Part shown: one piece after another, positions 43,145 through 52,106 of the stretch
How the letters are laid out: every line of letters begins with the position of its first letter
How positions within the stretch are numbered: position 1 is the stretch's first letter
The notes under the pieces: generated by a model
Seen by the model: the letters and a program-made list of their open reading frames with translations, nothing else
Told to the model about the DNA's origin: nothing
Databases searched by the model: none
Position numbers and translations under genes: made by a program
Assembly: GCA_023435745.1 (NCBI GenBank)
Contig: JAEZMD010000001.1
Location: forward strand, 109,305 to 173,304
Length of the DNA: 64,000 nucleotides
DNA from: Bacillota bacterium
GTDB taxonomy: Bacteria > Bacillota > Clostridia > Acetivibrionales > DTU013
Reading direction: 5' to 3'

Positions 43145-44539
43145 ATGTTCGAAAAGCTCTTCAAACTTAAGGAGAACGGCGCGAATGTAAGGACGGAGGT
43201 ATTTGCCGGCCTGACTACGTTTGTGACAATGGCTTACATCATGTTTGTCAATCCTTCAATCCTCAGTGAAGCACAGATGGATTGGGGCGCTGTGTTCGTA
43301 GCAACTATACTGGCAGCGGCAGTTGGAACCTTCGTCATGGCTTTTGTTGCAAATGTTCCCTATGCGCAGGCGCCGGGAATGGGCCTCAATGCATTATTCA
43401 CCTATACGGTATGTATGGGAATGGGCTTGCCCTGGCAGCAGGCATTGGGTATCGTATTCATCTGCGGTATTATTAATATCATCATTACTGTTACCAATAT
43501 TCGCAAAATGATTATTAATGCGATTCCAGTATCCCTTCAATATGCTATAAGCGGCGGCATTGGCCTGTTCATTGCATATATCGGCTTAATCAACGGCCAT
43601 CTGCTGGACTTCACCACAAAAGGCGAACCGGTTGCCTTTAATACATTTGCCGCAGTGGTTCCTGCACTTGTTAATTTTGCCGACCCGGTATCTGTGCTGG
43701 CAATCATTGGCGTTGTTATTATCGCCGCTTTAATGCTGCTCAAAGTAAAAGGAGCCATTCTCATCGGTATTGCTGCTACTACCATTATCGGTATCCCAAT
43801 GGGCGTAACCGTGCTGCCTGAGCTGACTGCAGCTTCCTTTATTCCTCCGAGCGTTGCACCGACATTCCTTAAGCTGGACATATTCGGACTTTTTGCAGAC
43901 CCGTCCAAAATATTCCAAATACTTACTCTTATACTGACATTCAGCTTAACGGATACATTTGATACGATAGGCACATTCCTTGGAACCGGCAGAAAATCCG
44001 GCATCTTCGATGACGAGGACGAAAAGGCACTTAAGGAAGGGAAAGGTTTCTCCTCCAGATTGGACAAAGCTCTTTTTGCTGATGCTACTGCTACCTCAGT
44101 CGGCGCATTGTTTGGCACCAGCAACACTACCACTTATGTGGAAAGCGCAGCAGGTATCGCGGCAGGCGGAAAAACAGGTCTGACTTCAGCAACCGTAGGT
44201 GTTCTGTTCATACTGTCTCTGTTCATCGCTCCGATTGCTGGAATGGTTCCCGGAGCGGCAACCGCACCGGCGTTGATCGTTGTTGGTATTCTGATGGTAT
44301 CCTCTCTTGGCAAAATTAATTGGGAGGACTTCGAAGAGGCTTTGCCTGCATTCTTTACCGTAGCAATCATGCCTTTCGCATACAGTATTGCAACCGGTGT
44401 TGCAGCGGGCTTCATATTCTACTGCATTGCCAAGATATTCAGCAAGAAGGCGAAAGAGGTTCATCCGATTATGTACATTGTTACAGCGATTTTCCTGCTT
44501 AAGTATGTGATAGATGCGGTGATTTTATTATTAGGATAG
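43145..44539 (+). CDS. NCS2-family purine permease (AzgA/PbuG type)
   Basis: A 464-residue importer for adenine, guanine or hypoxanthine with about 12 membrane helices. Family signs: LKENGANVRTEVFAGLTTFVTMAYIMFVNPSILS at the start, PYAQAPGMGLNALFTYTV near residue 75, TLTFSLTDTFDTIGTFLGTGRKSG near 270 and GTSNTTTYVESAAGIAAGGKTGLTS near 325. GGGAGGGG before ATG 43145. Placed between a riboswitch candidate and the pur genes, which fits purine supply. Confidence 0.95.
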   Translation: MFEKLFKLKENGANVRTEVFAGLTTFVTMAYIMFVNPSILSEAQMDWGAVFVATILAAAVGTFVMAFVANVPYAQAPGMGLNALFTYTVCMGMGLPWQQALGIVFICGIINIIITVTNIRKMIINAIPVSLQYAISGGIGLFIAYIGLINGHLLDFTTKGEPVAFNTFAAVVPALVNFADPVSVLAIIGVVIIAALMLLKVKGAILIGIAATTIIGIPMGVTVLPELTAASFIPPSVAPTFLKLDIFGLFADPSKIFQILTLILTFSLTDTFDTIGTFLGTGRKSGIFDDEDEKALKEGKGFSSRLDKALFADATATSVGALFGTSNTTTYVESAAGIAAGGKTGLTSATVGVLFILSLFIAPIAGMVPGAATAPALIVVGILMVSSLGKINWEDFEEALPAFFTVAIMPFAYSIATGVAAGFIFYCIAKIFSKKAKEVHPIMYIVTAIFLLKYVIDAVILLLG

Positions 44540-44546
44540 TAACAGG

Positions 44547-44577
44547 GAAGTCCGCCGATAACGCGGGCTTCTTGATT
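44547..44577 (+). terminator. terminator after the purine permease
   Basis: GAAGTCCGC and GCGGGCTTC (one G-U pair) form a 9-base stem across CGATAAC, followed by a T-rich tract. Confidence 0.75.
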
Positions 44578-44617
44578 TTGCGAGCGTCCTGCGAAGCCGG
44601 ACCACACTAAAAATTTG

Positions 44618-44656
44618 AGCGGGGCTTTAAGCCCGGAAGTTTAGGGCAGCCCCGCT
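44618..44656 (+). promoter_or_regulatory. competing hairpins upstream of purE
   Basis: AGCGGGGCT (44618-44626) can pair with AGCCCCGCT (44648-44656). Within it GGGCTT (44622-44627) can also pair with AAGCCC (44629-44634), so the two stems exclude each other. It may be a terminator or an attenuator for purE; only a weak T-rich tail follows and no known riboswitch is apparent. Confidence 0.45.
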
Positions 44657-44789
44657 TGTGTTATTTTCCGAGCCGGGTTAAACAGGAGACTAAGAGGGCT
44701 CAGAATAAACGACCATTTTACGGGAAAGCAAATGGGGGCAAGCAGAAAAACAAATAGAGGCAAGCTATTAAAGCTGATGGAGGCATACC

Positions 44790-45308
44790 ATGGGACAGGG
44801 TAAAACACCCAGAGTGGCAGTTGTAATGGGAAGTGATTCAGACCTTCCCGTATTGAAAGGCTGCATTAAATTATTGAAGGAATTTGATGTGGAGGTTCAA
44901 GTACTGGTATGCTCCGCGCACAGAACGCCGGAGAAGGCGGCCGGATTCGCATCAAATGCCGAAGCTGACGGGATCGAAGTAATCATAGCGGCGGCAGGAA
45001 AAGCAGCTCATCTGGCAGGCGTTCTGGCGGCGCACACACCACTGCCGGTCATCGGCATTCCGATCAAATCCTCCACCATGGACGGACTGGATTCATTGCT
45101 GTCTACAGTACAGATGCCGGCAGGCATTCCGGTAGCTACGGTTGCCATCGACGGAGCCGACAATGCAGCGATTCTGGCAGTGCAGATATTATCCTGTGCC
45201 TACCCGAAGCTGCGTGAAAAAATTAAGGAATATAAAAAAGAGCTTGCACGCAAGGTTGAACAAAAGAACGAACAGCTTCAGATAAAGCTGTTGGAAGAAA
45301 ATTTGTAG
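44790..45308 (+). CDS. purE: N5-carboxyaminoimidazole ribonucleotide mutase
   Basis: Purine synthesis step 6 (N5-CAIR to CAIR). Class I PurE signature VAVVMGSDSDLPVLKGC near residue 8, CSAHRTPEK near 43, AAAGKAAHLAGVLAAHTPLPVIGIPI near 70. 172 residues, normal length, with a slightly extended Lys/Glu-rich C-terminal helix. ATGGAGG precedes ATG 44790. First of four pur genes in the same direction; purK is not in the window. Confidence 0.96.
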   Translation: MGQGKTPRVAVVMGSDSDLPVLKGCIKLLKEFDVEVQVLVCSAHRTPEKAAGFASNAEADGIEVIIAAAGKAAHLAGVLAAHTPLPVIGIPIKSSTMDGLDSLLSTVQMPAGIPVATVAIDGADNAAILAVQILSCAYPKLREKIKEYKKELARKVEQKNEQLQIKLLEENL

Positions 45309-45385
45309 ACAGCAGAAGAACAACAGAAGAAGGACAGAAAGAAGAAGGACAGAATAAGATTTGGTTAAAAAAGGGAGATGCTGAG

Positions 45386-46408
45386 ATGATCGACTATAAG
45401 TCGGCCGGCGTGGATGTGGAAGCCGGGTATGAATCGGTAAGGTTGATGAGAGATGATGTAAGGAGGACTTTCAGACCGGAGGTCTTGACGGACATTGGCG
45501 GCTTTGGAGGGCTATTTGCACTGAACAAGGAAAAATACGAGGATCCGGTGCTGGTGTCCGGTACGGATGGCGTCGGGACGAAGCTGAAGGTCGCGTTTTT
45601 GATGGATAAGCATGACACTGTTGGAATCGACGCTGTTGCAATGTGCGTGAACGACATTGTCTGCGGCGGCGCAGAACCGTTATTCTTCCTGGACTATATC
45701 GCATTGGGCAAAAACAGGCCTGAGAAGGTCGCACAAATCGTTAAAGGCGTCGCGGATGGCTGTGTGATGTCCGGATGTGCGCTGGTAGGCGGGGAGACGG
45801 CTGAAATGCCAGGCTTCTATCCGGAAAATGAATATGATATCGCAGGCTTTGCAGTTGGTATTGCAGACAGAAAGAAAATCATCGACGGAAAATCAATAAA
45901 GGAAGGCGACGCACTGATCGGTTTGCCATCCTCTGGACTGCACAGCAATGGCTTTTCGCTGGTTCGGAAGCTTCTGAACCTGACGCAGGACAAGCTCACC
46001 AAGCGGATCGAGCAACTGGGAACGACTCTTGGAGAAGAGCTTATAAAGCCAACCAGAATCTATGTCAAGACAATCCTGCAGCTCAAGGAGCAATTCGCCA
46101 TCAAGGGGATCTCTCACATTACTGGAGGCGGCTTTATTGAAAATATACCAAGAATGATACCTGAAGGCTTCCGTGCAAAAATACACAGGGGCGCCTGGCC
46201 GGTACTTCCAATATTTAATCTGCTTCAGGAAACGGGTAGTATTACTGATGAAAGTATCTACAATACATTTAACATGGGTATCGGTATGGTGCTGGCAGTA
46301 GAACACGGCATAGCTGTCGATGTGCTGAAATATCTGGAGTCACTTGGAGAGAATGCATATGTGATCGGGGAAATAGTGAAAGGCGAGGCTGGAGTTGAAT
46401 TATGTTAA
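45386..46408 (+). CDS. purM: phosphoribosylformylglycinamidine cyclo-ligase (AIR synthase)
   Basis: Purine synthesis step 5. 340 residues: DVEAGYESVRLM, GGFGGLF near residue 40, VSGTDGVGTKLKVAF near 58, CVNDIVCGGAEPLFFLDY near 87, GGETAEMPGFY near 136 and ITGGGFIENIPRM near 245. AAGGGAG before ATG 45386. The 77-base gap after purE contains a duplicated AGAAGAAGGACAGA. It overlaps purN by 7 bases. Confidence 0.97.
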   Translation: MIDYKSAGVDVEAGYESVRLMRDDVRRTFRPEVLTDIGGFGGLFALNKEKYEDPVLVSGTDGVGTKLKVAFLMDKHDTVGIDAVAMCVNDIVCGGAEPLFFLDYIALGKNRPEKVAQIVKGVADGCVMSGCALVGGETAEMPGFYPENEYDIAGFAVGIADRKKIIDGKSIKEGDALIGLPSSGLHSNGFSLVRKLLNLTQDKLTKRIEQLGTTLGEELIKPTRIYVKTILQLKEQFAIKGISHITGGGFIENIPRMIPEGFRAKIHRGAWPVLPIFNLLQETGSITDESIYNTFNMGIGMVLAVEHGIAVDVLKYLESLGENAYVIGEIVKGEAGVELC

Positions 46409-47037
46409 GACTTGGCATATTGGTGTCAGGATCAGGCACGAATCTTCAGGCTATTATTGATAAAATACGCAGCGGCGAGCTGTCCGGTTGTGAGATTGTG
46501 ACGGTTGTATCCAGCAAGCCCGCGGTTTATGCGCTGGAACGTGCTGCAAAAAACGGGATTCCGACAGCCTGCATTTCCAAAAAAAATTTTTCCGAGGTCG
46601 AGGAATATGAACGGGCACTAATCACGCATTTTAAGCAGTTCAAGGTAGATCTGGCGGTGTTGGCAGGATTTTTATCCATGCTTCCGGAGGGCTTTGTCAC
46701 AGCATACAGGAATAAAATCATCAATATCCATCCCTCTCTCATCCCATCCTTCTGCGGGAAAGGCTATTATGGCATCATTCCGCATCAGAAGGTGCTGGAA
46801 TACGGTGTGAAGGTTACAGGAGCCACCGTACATTTTGTTGATTTTGAGTATGATTCGGGTCCGATTATCCTGCAAAAGGCAGTAGAAGTGTTGGATGACG
46901 ATACGCCTGAATCGTTGCAGCTGCGGGTGATGCAGCAGGCCGAATGGCAGCTGCTGCCGGAGGCTATCCGACTGTATTCCCAGGGCAGATTGGCTCTGGA
47001 GGGCAGGAAGGTCAGGATAAACCGGGGGGACAGATAA
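46402..47037 (+). CDS. purN: phosphoribosylglycinamide formyltransferase
   Basis: Purine synthesis step 3, formyl-THF dependent. 211 residues: LGILVSGSGTNLQAIIDKI at the start, NIHPSLIPSFCGKGYYG near residue 112 (catalytic Asn and His), TGATVHFVDFEYDSGPIILQKAV near 140 (catalytic Asp). It starts inside the end of purM, so translation is coupled. Confidence 0.97.
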   Translation: MLRLGILVSGSGTNLQAIIDKIRSGELSGCEIVTVVSSKPAVYALERAAKNGIPTACISKKNFSEVEEYERALITHFKQFKVDLAVLAGFLSMLPEGFVTAYRNKIINIHPSLIPSFCGKGYYGIIPHQKVLEYGVKVTGATVHFVDFEYDSGPIILQKAVEVLDDDTPESLQLRVMQQAEWQLLPEAIRLYSQGRLALEGRKVRINRGDR

Positions 47038-47044
47038 AATGAGT

Positions 47045-47076
47045 GGACGGTTCTATCTTTGGGGACGGTTCTATCA
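47045..47076. repeat. two GGGACGGTTCTATC repeats between purN and purD
   Basis: Direct copies at about 47045-47057 and 47061-47076, just upstream of the purD ribosome binding site. GGGGACGGTTCT is a variant of the GGGGACGTTTCT core found at 2708-3696 and 11595-12170. Confidence 0.8.
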
Positions 47077-47088
47077 GGAGGTTAGAAG

Positions 47089-48360
47089 GTGAATAAAATG
47101 AAAGTACTGATTGTTGGCGGCGGTGGCCGGGAGCATGCGCTTGCGTGGAAAATCGCGCAAAGTCCGAAGGTGGAGAAGCTATATTGCGCGCCGGGGAACG
47201 GCGGTATTGCATCATTGGCACAATGCGTTCCAATCAAAGCGATAGATACTGAAGGAATAACCGCATTTGCAAAAAGTGAAGGAATCGATCTTGTCATGGT
47301 TGCTCCGGATGATCCGCTGGCAGCAGGCATGGTCGACGCTCTTGAAAAAGCAGGAGTGAGGGCCTTCGGTCCGACGAAAAATGCGGCGTTCATTGAAAGC
47401 AGCAAAGCATTTTCAAAGGAACTGATGAAAAAATACGGCCTGCCTACAGCGGCCTATGAGGTGTTTGAAGACATGGATGCCGCGATCACTTATCTTTCAG
47501 ATGTACGGTATCCGGTTGTGATCAAGGCGGACGGACTGGCATTAGGCAAGGGAGTCATTATTGCACAGGAATATGCCGAGGCAGTCAGAGCCGTTCAGGA
47601 TATGATGGCGGACAAGGTGTTCGGCAGCGCCGGCGACAAGATTATTATAGAGGAATTTCTTATTGGCCCGGAGGTCTCTATTCTGGCATTTACTGACGGT
47701 AAAACAGTGGTGCCCATGGTCAGCTCACAGGATCACAAGCGTGCGCTTGATAACGATCGGGGCCTGAATACGGGCGGAATGGGAACGTTTTCTCCCAGCA
47801 GGCTTTATACAGGAGAATTACATGCATTTTGCATGAGCAACATATATATTCCAACGATAGAGGCTATGAATTCAGAAGGCCGCAAATTCAAAGGCGTGAT
47901 TTACTTTGGTTTGATTCTGACGGCTGAAGGTCCGAAGGTGCTTGAATACAATGCACGGTTCGGCGATCCGGAGACGCAGGTGGTTTTGCCGCGTCTGAAA
48001 ACAGATATTGTTGAGATTTTTGAAGCCATTATTGACGAACGCCTTGATTCTGTTAAAATTGAATGGGAAGACAATGCTTCGGTTTGTGTAATACTGGCTT
48101 CCGGCGGATATCCGGGGAAATACCGCACCGGTATTGAAATCACAGGGCTGGCGCAGGCAGAGCAGGATCCATCGGTAGTAGTGTTCCATGCCGGAACAAA
48201 GCTGGAAGACGGCAAATACTATACGGCCGGCGGAAGAGTGCTCGGCGTCACTGCTATTGCGGATACCATGGATAACGCGAGGGAAAGGGCCTATGCTGCT
48301 GTTGAAAAGATCAGCTTTGACGGGGTGCACTTCCGCAGAGATATAGGGATAAAGAAATAG
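47089..48360 (+). CDS. purD: phosphoribosylamine-glycine ligase
   Basis: Purine synthesis step 2 (GAR synthetase, ATP-grasp). 423 residues: VLIVGGGGREHALAWKI at the start, VIKADGLALGKGVIIAQ near residue 143, DHKRALDNDRGLNTGGMGTFSPS near 220, EYNARFGDPETQVVLPRL near 285. GTG 47089 has AGGAGG 6 bases upstream and is preferred over ATG 47098. Ends the pur run; purF, purL, purC, purB and purH are not in the window. Confidence 0.97.
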   Translation: MNKMKVLIVGGGGREHALAWKIAQSPKVEKLYCAPGNGGIASLAQCVPIKAIDTEGITAFAKSEGIDLVMVAPDDPLAAGMVDALEKAGVRAFGPTKNAAFIESSKAFSKELMKKYGLPTAAYEVFEDMDAAITYLSDVRYPVVIKADGLALGKGVIIAQEYAEAVRAVQDMMADKVFGSAGDKIIIEEFLIGPEVSILAFTDGKTVVPMVSSQDHKRALDNDRGLNTGGMGTFSPSRLYTGELHAFCMSNIYIPTIEAMNSEGRKFKGVIYFGLILTAEGPKVLEYNARFGDPETQVVLPRLKTDIVEIFEAIIDERLDSVKIEWEDNASVCVILASGGYPGKYRTGIEITGLAQAEQDPSVVVFHAGTKLEDGKYYTAGGRVLGVTAIADTMDNARERAYAAVEKISFDGVHFRRDIGIKK

Positions 48361-48428
48361 AGATGTTAACACAGGGTATGGAACGCAGGACGTTGTTCTC
48401 TTGTGTTTACAGCCTTGGAGATTTGATT

Positions 48429-49067
48429 ATGTATGAAGAAAACCGGCAAAAATATATCAGCAGGATCGGAATCATGGGCGGAACCTTCAATCCCATACAC
48501 AACGGGCATCTTATCATTGCAGAGGATGTGAGGGAGCAATTCCATCTTGACAGGGTGCTGTTTATTCCATCGGGACAGCCGCCGCATAAACCGGACACTG
48601 AAGTGATTAATGCTCAGTATCGGTATGAGATGGTCCGCATGGCAGTTGAAAGCAATCCTTTTTTTGAAGCTTCTCGTATCGAAGTGGACCGGAACGGCCT
48701 CACCTATACCATAAACACCCTTCAGGAACTGAAGCGGACGTATGGGGAAGGCGTTGACCTTTATTTTATTATTGGGGCGGATGTTGCCGGGGAATTGGTC
48801 ACCTGGCGGGAATTCAGGCAGGTCTTTCAAATGTGCGAATTTATTGCGATTTTGCGGCCGGGTCATGATAAATTAGCCTTTGAGAACACCATAGAGAAGA
48901 ACCGGAAGGATTTTGGCGTGAGAATATGGCAGGCACAGTCCCGGCTGGTCGATATTTCATCCTCGGATATAAGAAAACGGTGCGAAAGGGATGAATCAAT
49001 AAAATATCTGGTGCCGGACAATGTCGAAGAGTATATCCGACGCAGCGGTTTATACAGGAAGATGTGA
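48429..49067 (+). CDS. nadD: nicotinate-nucleotide adenylyltransferase
   Basis: NAD synthesis: nicotinate mononucleotide plus ATP to deamido-NAD. About 212 residues: nucleotidyltransferase motif IGIMGGTFNPIHNGHLIIAEDV near residue 12, FIPSGQPPHKPDTEV near 45, and SSSDIRKRCERDESIKYLVPDNVEEYI at the C-terminus. ATG 48429 has TGGAG about 9 bases upstream; the in-frame ATG 48363 would add 22 residues unlike the family. Followed by yqeK, its usual neighbour in Bacillota. Confidence 0.95.
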   Translation: MYEENRQKYISRIGIMGGTFNPIHNGHLIIAEDVREQFHLDRVLFIPSGQPPHKPDTEVINAQYRYEMVRMAVESNPFFEASRIEVDRNGLTYTINTLQELKRTYGEGVDLYFIIGADVAGELVTWREFRQVFQMCEFIAILRPGHDKLAFENTIEKNRKDFGVRIWQAQSRLVDISSSDIRKRCERDESIKYLVPDNVEEYIRRSGLYRKM

Positions 49068-49087
49068 ATGGAACCGGGACATACAAT

Positions 49088-49681
49088 ATGATGACGTTTA
49101 GTGAAATAACAGCTCAATTGAAAAATATGCTTTCACCCAGCAGGTTTACACATTCTCTGAAGGTCATGAAGGCGTCGATCGAATTGGCCGAAAAATATGG
49201 GGAAAACGTTGAAAAAGCGGCGCTTGCCGGACTTGTTCACGACTGTGCCAAAAATATAAAGTCAGAGGACATTTTATTTTTATGTGACAAATATGGTATC
49301 ATTGCGGATGACATTATGAAGAAGAACACAACTCTCCTGCACGGCATGGTTGGTTCATTTCTGGCAAGGGAGCTGTTTGGAATAGAAGATCCGCGCATAC
49401 TCGAGGCCATTGCCGATCACACCATGGGAAGAGCAGGGATGGATACACTTGGCAAAATCATTTTTGTCGCAGATTATATTGAAGAGGAAAGAGACTTTGA
49501 CGGTGTGGAGGAAATACGCGAAGCCGCGGAGGAAAGCCTGGAGAAGGCCATTGTGAAGGGGATTGACACCACAATCCTGCACATATTAAAGAAAGGCGAC
49601 CTCCTGCATCCACAGACCATCGCCACCAGAAACTGGGCACTGGAGAAAATAATGGAAATGAAATCGGAGAAGAGGTCATGA
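49088..49681 (+). CDS. yqeK: HD-domain nucleotide hydrolase, YqeK type
   Basis: About 197 residues with HD motifs RFTHSLKVMKASIELAEKYG near residue 18, AGLVHDCAKN near 48 (His-Asp pair), LLHGMVGSFLARE, and DHTMGRAGMDTLGKIIFVADYIEEER near 110. YqeK hydrolyses diadenosine tetraphosphate symmetrically. The start is uncertain: GTG 49064 would overlap nadD by 4 bases, but the family N-terminus fits ATG 49088. The gene order nadD-yqeK is conserved. Confidence 0.92.
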   Translation: MMTFSEITAQLKNMLSPSRFTHSLKVMKASIELAEKYGENVEKAALAGLVHDCAKNIKSEDILFLCDKYGIIADDIMKKNTTLLHGMVGSFLARELFGIEDPRILEAIADHTMGRAGMDTLGKIIFVADYIEEERDFDGVEEIREAAEESLEKAIVKGIDTTILHILKKGDLLHPQTIATRNWALEKIMEMKSEKRS

Positions 49682-49992
49682 GTAAGAATAGAAAATCTAT
49701 CGCAGGTAGATTATATTATACCTTTGGAACCGTATTTCTGATGGCGGTGATAACAGTTTGCGCGATGAACTTTTCGCAGGACTCGCGGATCATGAACAGA
49801 CCCGCCGTTACAGCTTCTGCAGAACAAACATCTGCGAAGCCGGTCATATCGGCCGATACGGAACAAAATGAAACGAAGCGGACTGAAGACAAGCAGACAA
49901 AAAACAAGCAAGCCAAAACAGAGCAAAAAGATACGGTGAATGGTTCCGGAACAAATGAAAAAACACCGGTCAATCCCGGCGAGGAACCATAA
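49678..49992 (+). CDS. small single-pass protein with a charged tail, function unknown
   Basis: A 104-residue protein: one membrane segment (about residues 13-31), then a low-complexity tail rich in Lys, Thr, Glu and Gln. It starts at the ATGA overlap with yqeK (AAGAGG upstream). In many relatives a LytR-CpsA-Psr gene lies here; this may be a remnant or a distinct small envelope protein. I do not recognise it. Confidence 0.6.
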   Translation: MSKNRKSIAGRLYYTFGTVFLMAVITVCAMNFSQDSRIMNRPAVTASAEQTSAKPVISADTEQNETKRTEDKQTKNKQAKTEQKDTVNGSGTNEKTPVNPGEEP

Positions 49993-50023
49993 TATATTAG
50001 AAACAGGCGGGAAAGCAGGAAGG

Positions 50024-50689
50024 GTGGTTGACATAAAACTAAGCACGGAAAAAGTTTGGGAGGATTTTAGCTCATCCCTTCGGGCCTTCATTGGACGACG
50101 GGTCTCTAACCGTTCGCATGTGGAGGATATTCTACAGGACATTTTTGTAAAGATTCATAAAAGCATTTCTTCAATAGAGGATGAGGCAAAACTGCGAAGC
50201 TGGGTATATCAGATCGCACGCAACACAATAACCGACTACTACCGCAAAAACAGAATCAAAACTGAGGAATTAATTGCCGATCATTTTCCAGCGTTTATCG
50301 AGGAAGAACGGTTTTCTGAAAATCAATCAGAGGATTCATTGAGAAATCAATCAGAGAATCAATCAGATATTTCAACGGAAATTCTATCAGAGAATCCGAA
50401 TCAGGAGATTGCGTCAGGACTGAGGAATATGATTGGGCAATTGCCTGAGAAATATGCGCATGCCTTGCTAATGGTTGAGTTTGAGGGTGTAGCCCAGACA
50501 GAGCTCGCAGAAAGGCTTGGCATTTCAGTCTCAGGTGCGAAATCCAGAGTGCAGCGGGGCAGGCAAATGCTCAGAGACATCCTGATGAGATGCTGTCATT
50601 TTGAATTTGACCGTTTTGGAACTATTATTGATTATTATCCTCACTGCTGCTGCTGCGAGAGTAATTGCAAAGTACCGACTGTCCAGTAA
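50024..50689 (+). CDS. sigZ: RNA polymerase sigma factor, SigZ type
   Basis: ECF-like sigma-70 factor. Region 2: VWEDFSSSLRAFIGRRVSNRSHVEDILQDIFVKIH and WVYQIARNTITDYYRKNR (promoter -10 and core binding); region 4: LPEKYAHALLMVEFEGVAQTELAERLGISVSGAKSRVQRGR. The C-terminus FDRFGTIIDYYPHCCCCESNC is the Cys-rich tail characteristic of SigZ. Between the regions is a linker with a SENQSE-like repeat. The start is unsure: GTG 50024 fits the family, though AGGAAGG directly abuts it. It precedes an ArsP-type permease that may be its target. Confidence 0.85.
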   Translation: MVDIKLSTEKVWEDFSSSLRAFIGRRVSNRSHVEDILQDIFVKIHKSISSIEDEAKLRSWVYQIARNTITDYYRKNRIKTEELIADHFPAFIEEERFSENQSEDSLRNQSENQSDISTEILSENPNQEIASGLRNMIGQLPEKYAHALLMVEFEGVAQTELAERLGISVSGAKSRVQRGRQMLRDILMRCCHFEFDRFGTIIDYYPHCCCCESNCKVPTVQ

Positions 50690-50800
50690 GTCTTCTCTGT
50701 TTTAAGTTGTCTAAATTAGAAAAAGAAAGATTTCTGCGTCCTTTTTATCGAACCATCGTCTTCAGGAATGAGTTCAATAAAGAAAGGATGTAGAATCTCT

Positions 50801-51946
50801 ATGGAAGAAATTATTCAATTTTTATCAAAGCTAATGGCCGGCGCTTTTGAGAAAGCACTGACCAGCATTTATCACAACTGGCTTCCACTGACGCTGGCTA
50901 TTCTGACGGCTGCGCTTATGAAGGTCTTTGTTGACACAGAGAAGCTTAAAAAAATGCTGCTCAAAAGAACAAAGGTATCGATCGTGGCCAGCGTTGCGTT
51001 TGGTGCTTTTACACCGCTTTGCTCCTGCGGAACCATGGCCGTGATTATCGGCCTGCTGACGACCTCGCTTCCCTGGGGGCCGATTATGGCGTTCCTGACT
51101 TCTTCCCCGCTTATGAGCCCGGACGGCTTCATTATGCTCACGGGCGTAATCGGGTTCAGATTTGCAGTTGCATTGACTGTCGCCTCAGTCGTCATTGGGC
51201 TTGGGTCAGGATTTATCACGCATGTGATTCAAAAAAGAACAACCTTCCTGGATAATCAGACACGCTTCTCAAGCAATACCGCAGCACCGTCGTGCGGGTG
51301 CGGTGAAACCGCCATTACGCAACCGGTGTCGTGCGGGTGCGGTGGTGAAGCAACAGCGTCGCCCTGCTGTCAGAAGGAGGTACCTGTTACGCAACCTGTT
51401 TCCTGCGGGTGTGCTGGAACCGCCGATACAGCAGCTTCTTTAACCTGCTGTACTGGTAGTGATAAATCAAATCGCACCGGCTCGCTAAAAGGTAAGAGCA
51501 ATTCAGCGCGCTTCCTGAAGAAGCTCAAGCTGCGGGAAATTGGCGATGCGGTTATTCAGATCGGTCTGAAGCAAATACTGTTGTTCTTTACTATTTTTGT
51601 TGCAATAGGCTATATGATCAACTCATTTATTCCGCAAGAGTACATTGTCACACTTTTTAGCGCAGACAGTATTTTCTCCGTTCCTTTGGCAGCTCTCATC
51701 GGCCTGCCGCTCTATATCAGCGGAGAAGGTGCAATACCTCTTGTTCAGGCCCTAATGGCCAACGGTGCGGGCGGAGGAGCCATGATGGCGTTTATGATCA
51801 CCGGATCCGGGACAAGCGCCTGGGTCATCGCAGGGATCTCGGCCTTTATGAAAAAACGGGTGGTCTCACTGTATATCGGTTTGATGCTGGGAGGCGGTAT
51901 TCTTATCGGATACCTGTACGACCTGGCTGTCCTGCTTGGATACTAA
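50801..51946 (+). CDS. ArsP-type permease (PF03773) with a Cys-rich repeated loop
   Basis: About 381 residues with eight or so membrane helices. Family motif FGAFTPLCSCGTMAVIIGLLTTSLPWGPIMAFLTSSPLMSPDGF near residue 70 and, in the second half, LIGLPLYISGEGAIPLVQALMANGAGGGAMMAFMITGSGTSAWV. The cytosolic loop between the halves (about 165-230) has three SCGCGG-like units spaced by TQPV, plus CC pairs: about 12 cysteines. This suggests metal(loid) or redox binding. ATG 50801 is preferred over ATG 50768. Members include organoarsenical exporters; the substrate here is unknown. Confidence 0.85.
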   Translation: MEEIIQFLSKLMAGAFEKALTSIYHNWLPLTLAILTAALMKVFVDTEKLKKMLLKRTKVSIVASVAFGAFTPLCSCGTMAVIIGLLTTSLPWGPIMAFLTSSPLMSPDGFIMLTGVIGFRFAVALTVASVVIGLGSGFITHVIQKRTTFLDNQTRFSSNTAAPSCGCGETAITQPVSCGCGGEATASPCCQKEVPVTQPVSCGCAGTADTAASLTCCTGSDKSNRTGSLKGKSNSARFLKKLKLREIGDAVIQIGLKQILLFFTIFVAIGYMINSFIPQEYIVTLFSADSIFSVPLAALIGLPLYISGEGAIPLVQALMANGAGGGAMMAFMITGSGTSAWVIAGISAFMKKRVVSLYIGLMLGGGILIGYLYDLAVLLGY

Positions 51947-52025
51947 AAAGACTGTCGCATACTGATGAAAAGACTGTTGTATATTAAAAAGACTGCTGAT
52001 TGACTGGAATATATGAACATGTTAC

Positions 52026-52073
52026 AATAACATGAGTGAATAAAGTAAAATTCATTCATGTTATTTTTATTTT
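52026..52073 (+). terminator. rho-independent terminator
   Basis: AATAACATGAGTGAAT (52026-52041) and ATTCATTCATGTTATT (52050-52065) form a 16-base stem with one mismatch, followed by a T-rich tail. It ends the sigZ-permease unit. Three AAAAGACTG copies lie just upstream (51946-52010). Confidence 0.8.
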
Positions 52074-52106
52074 GGAAAGCAGTAAGTGTGTGAGGTGATT
52101 TATTCT

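Noticed and set aside
44580..44789. Guanine (purine) riboswitch before purE
   Set aside because: The conserved core bases of the purine aptamer are not present.
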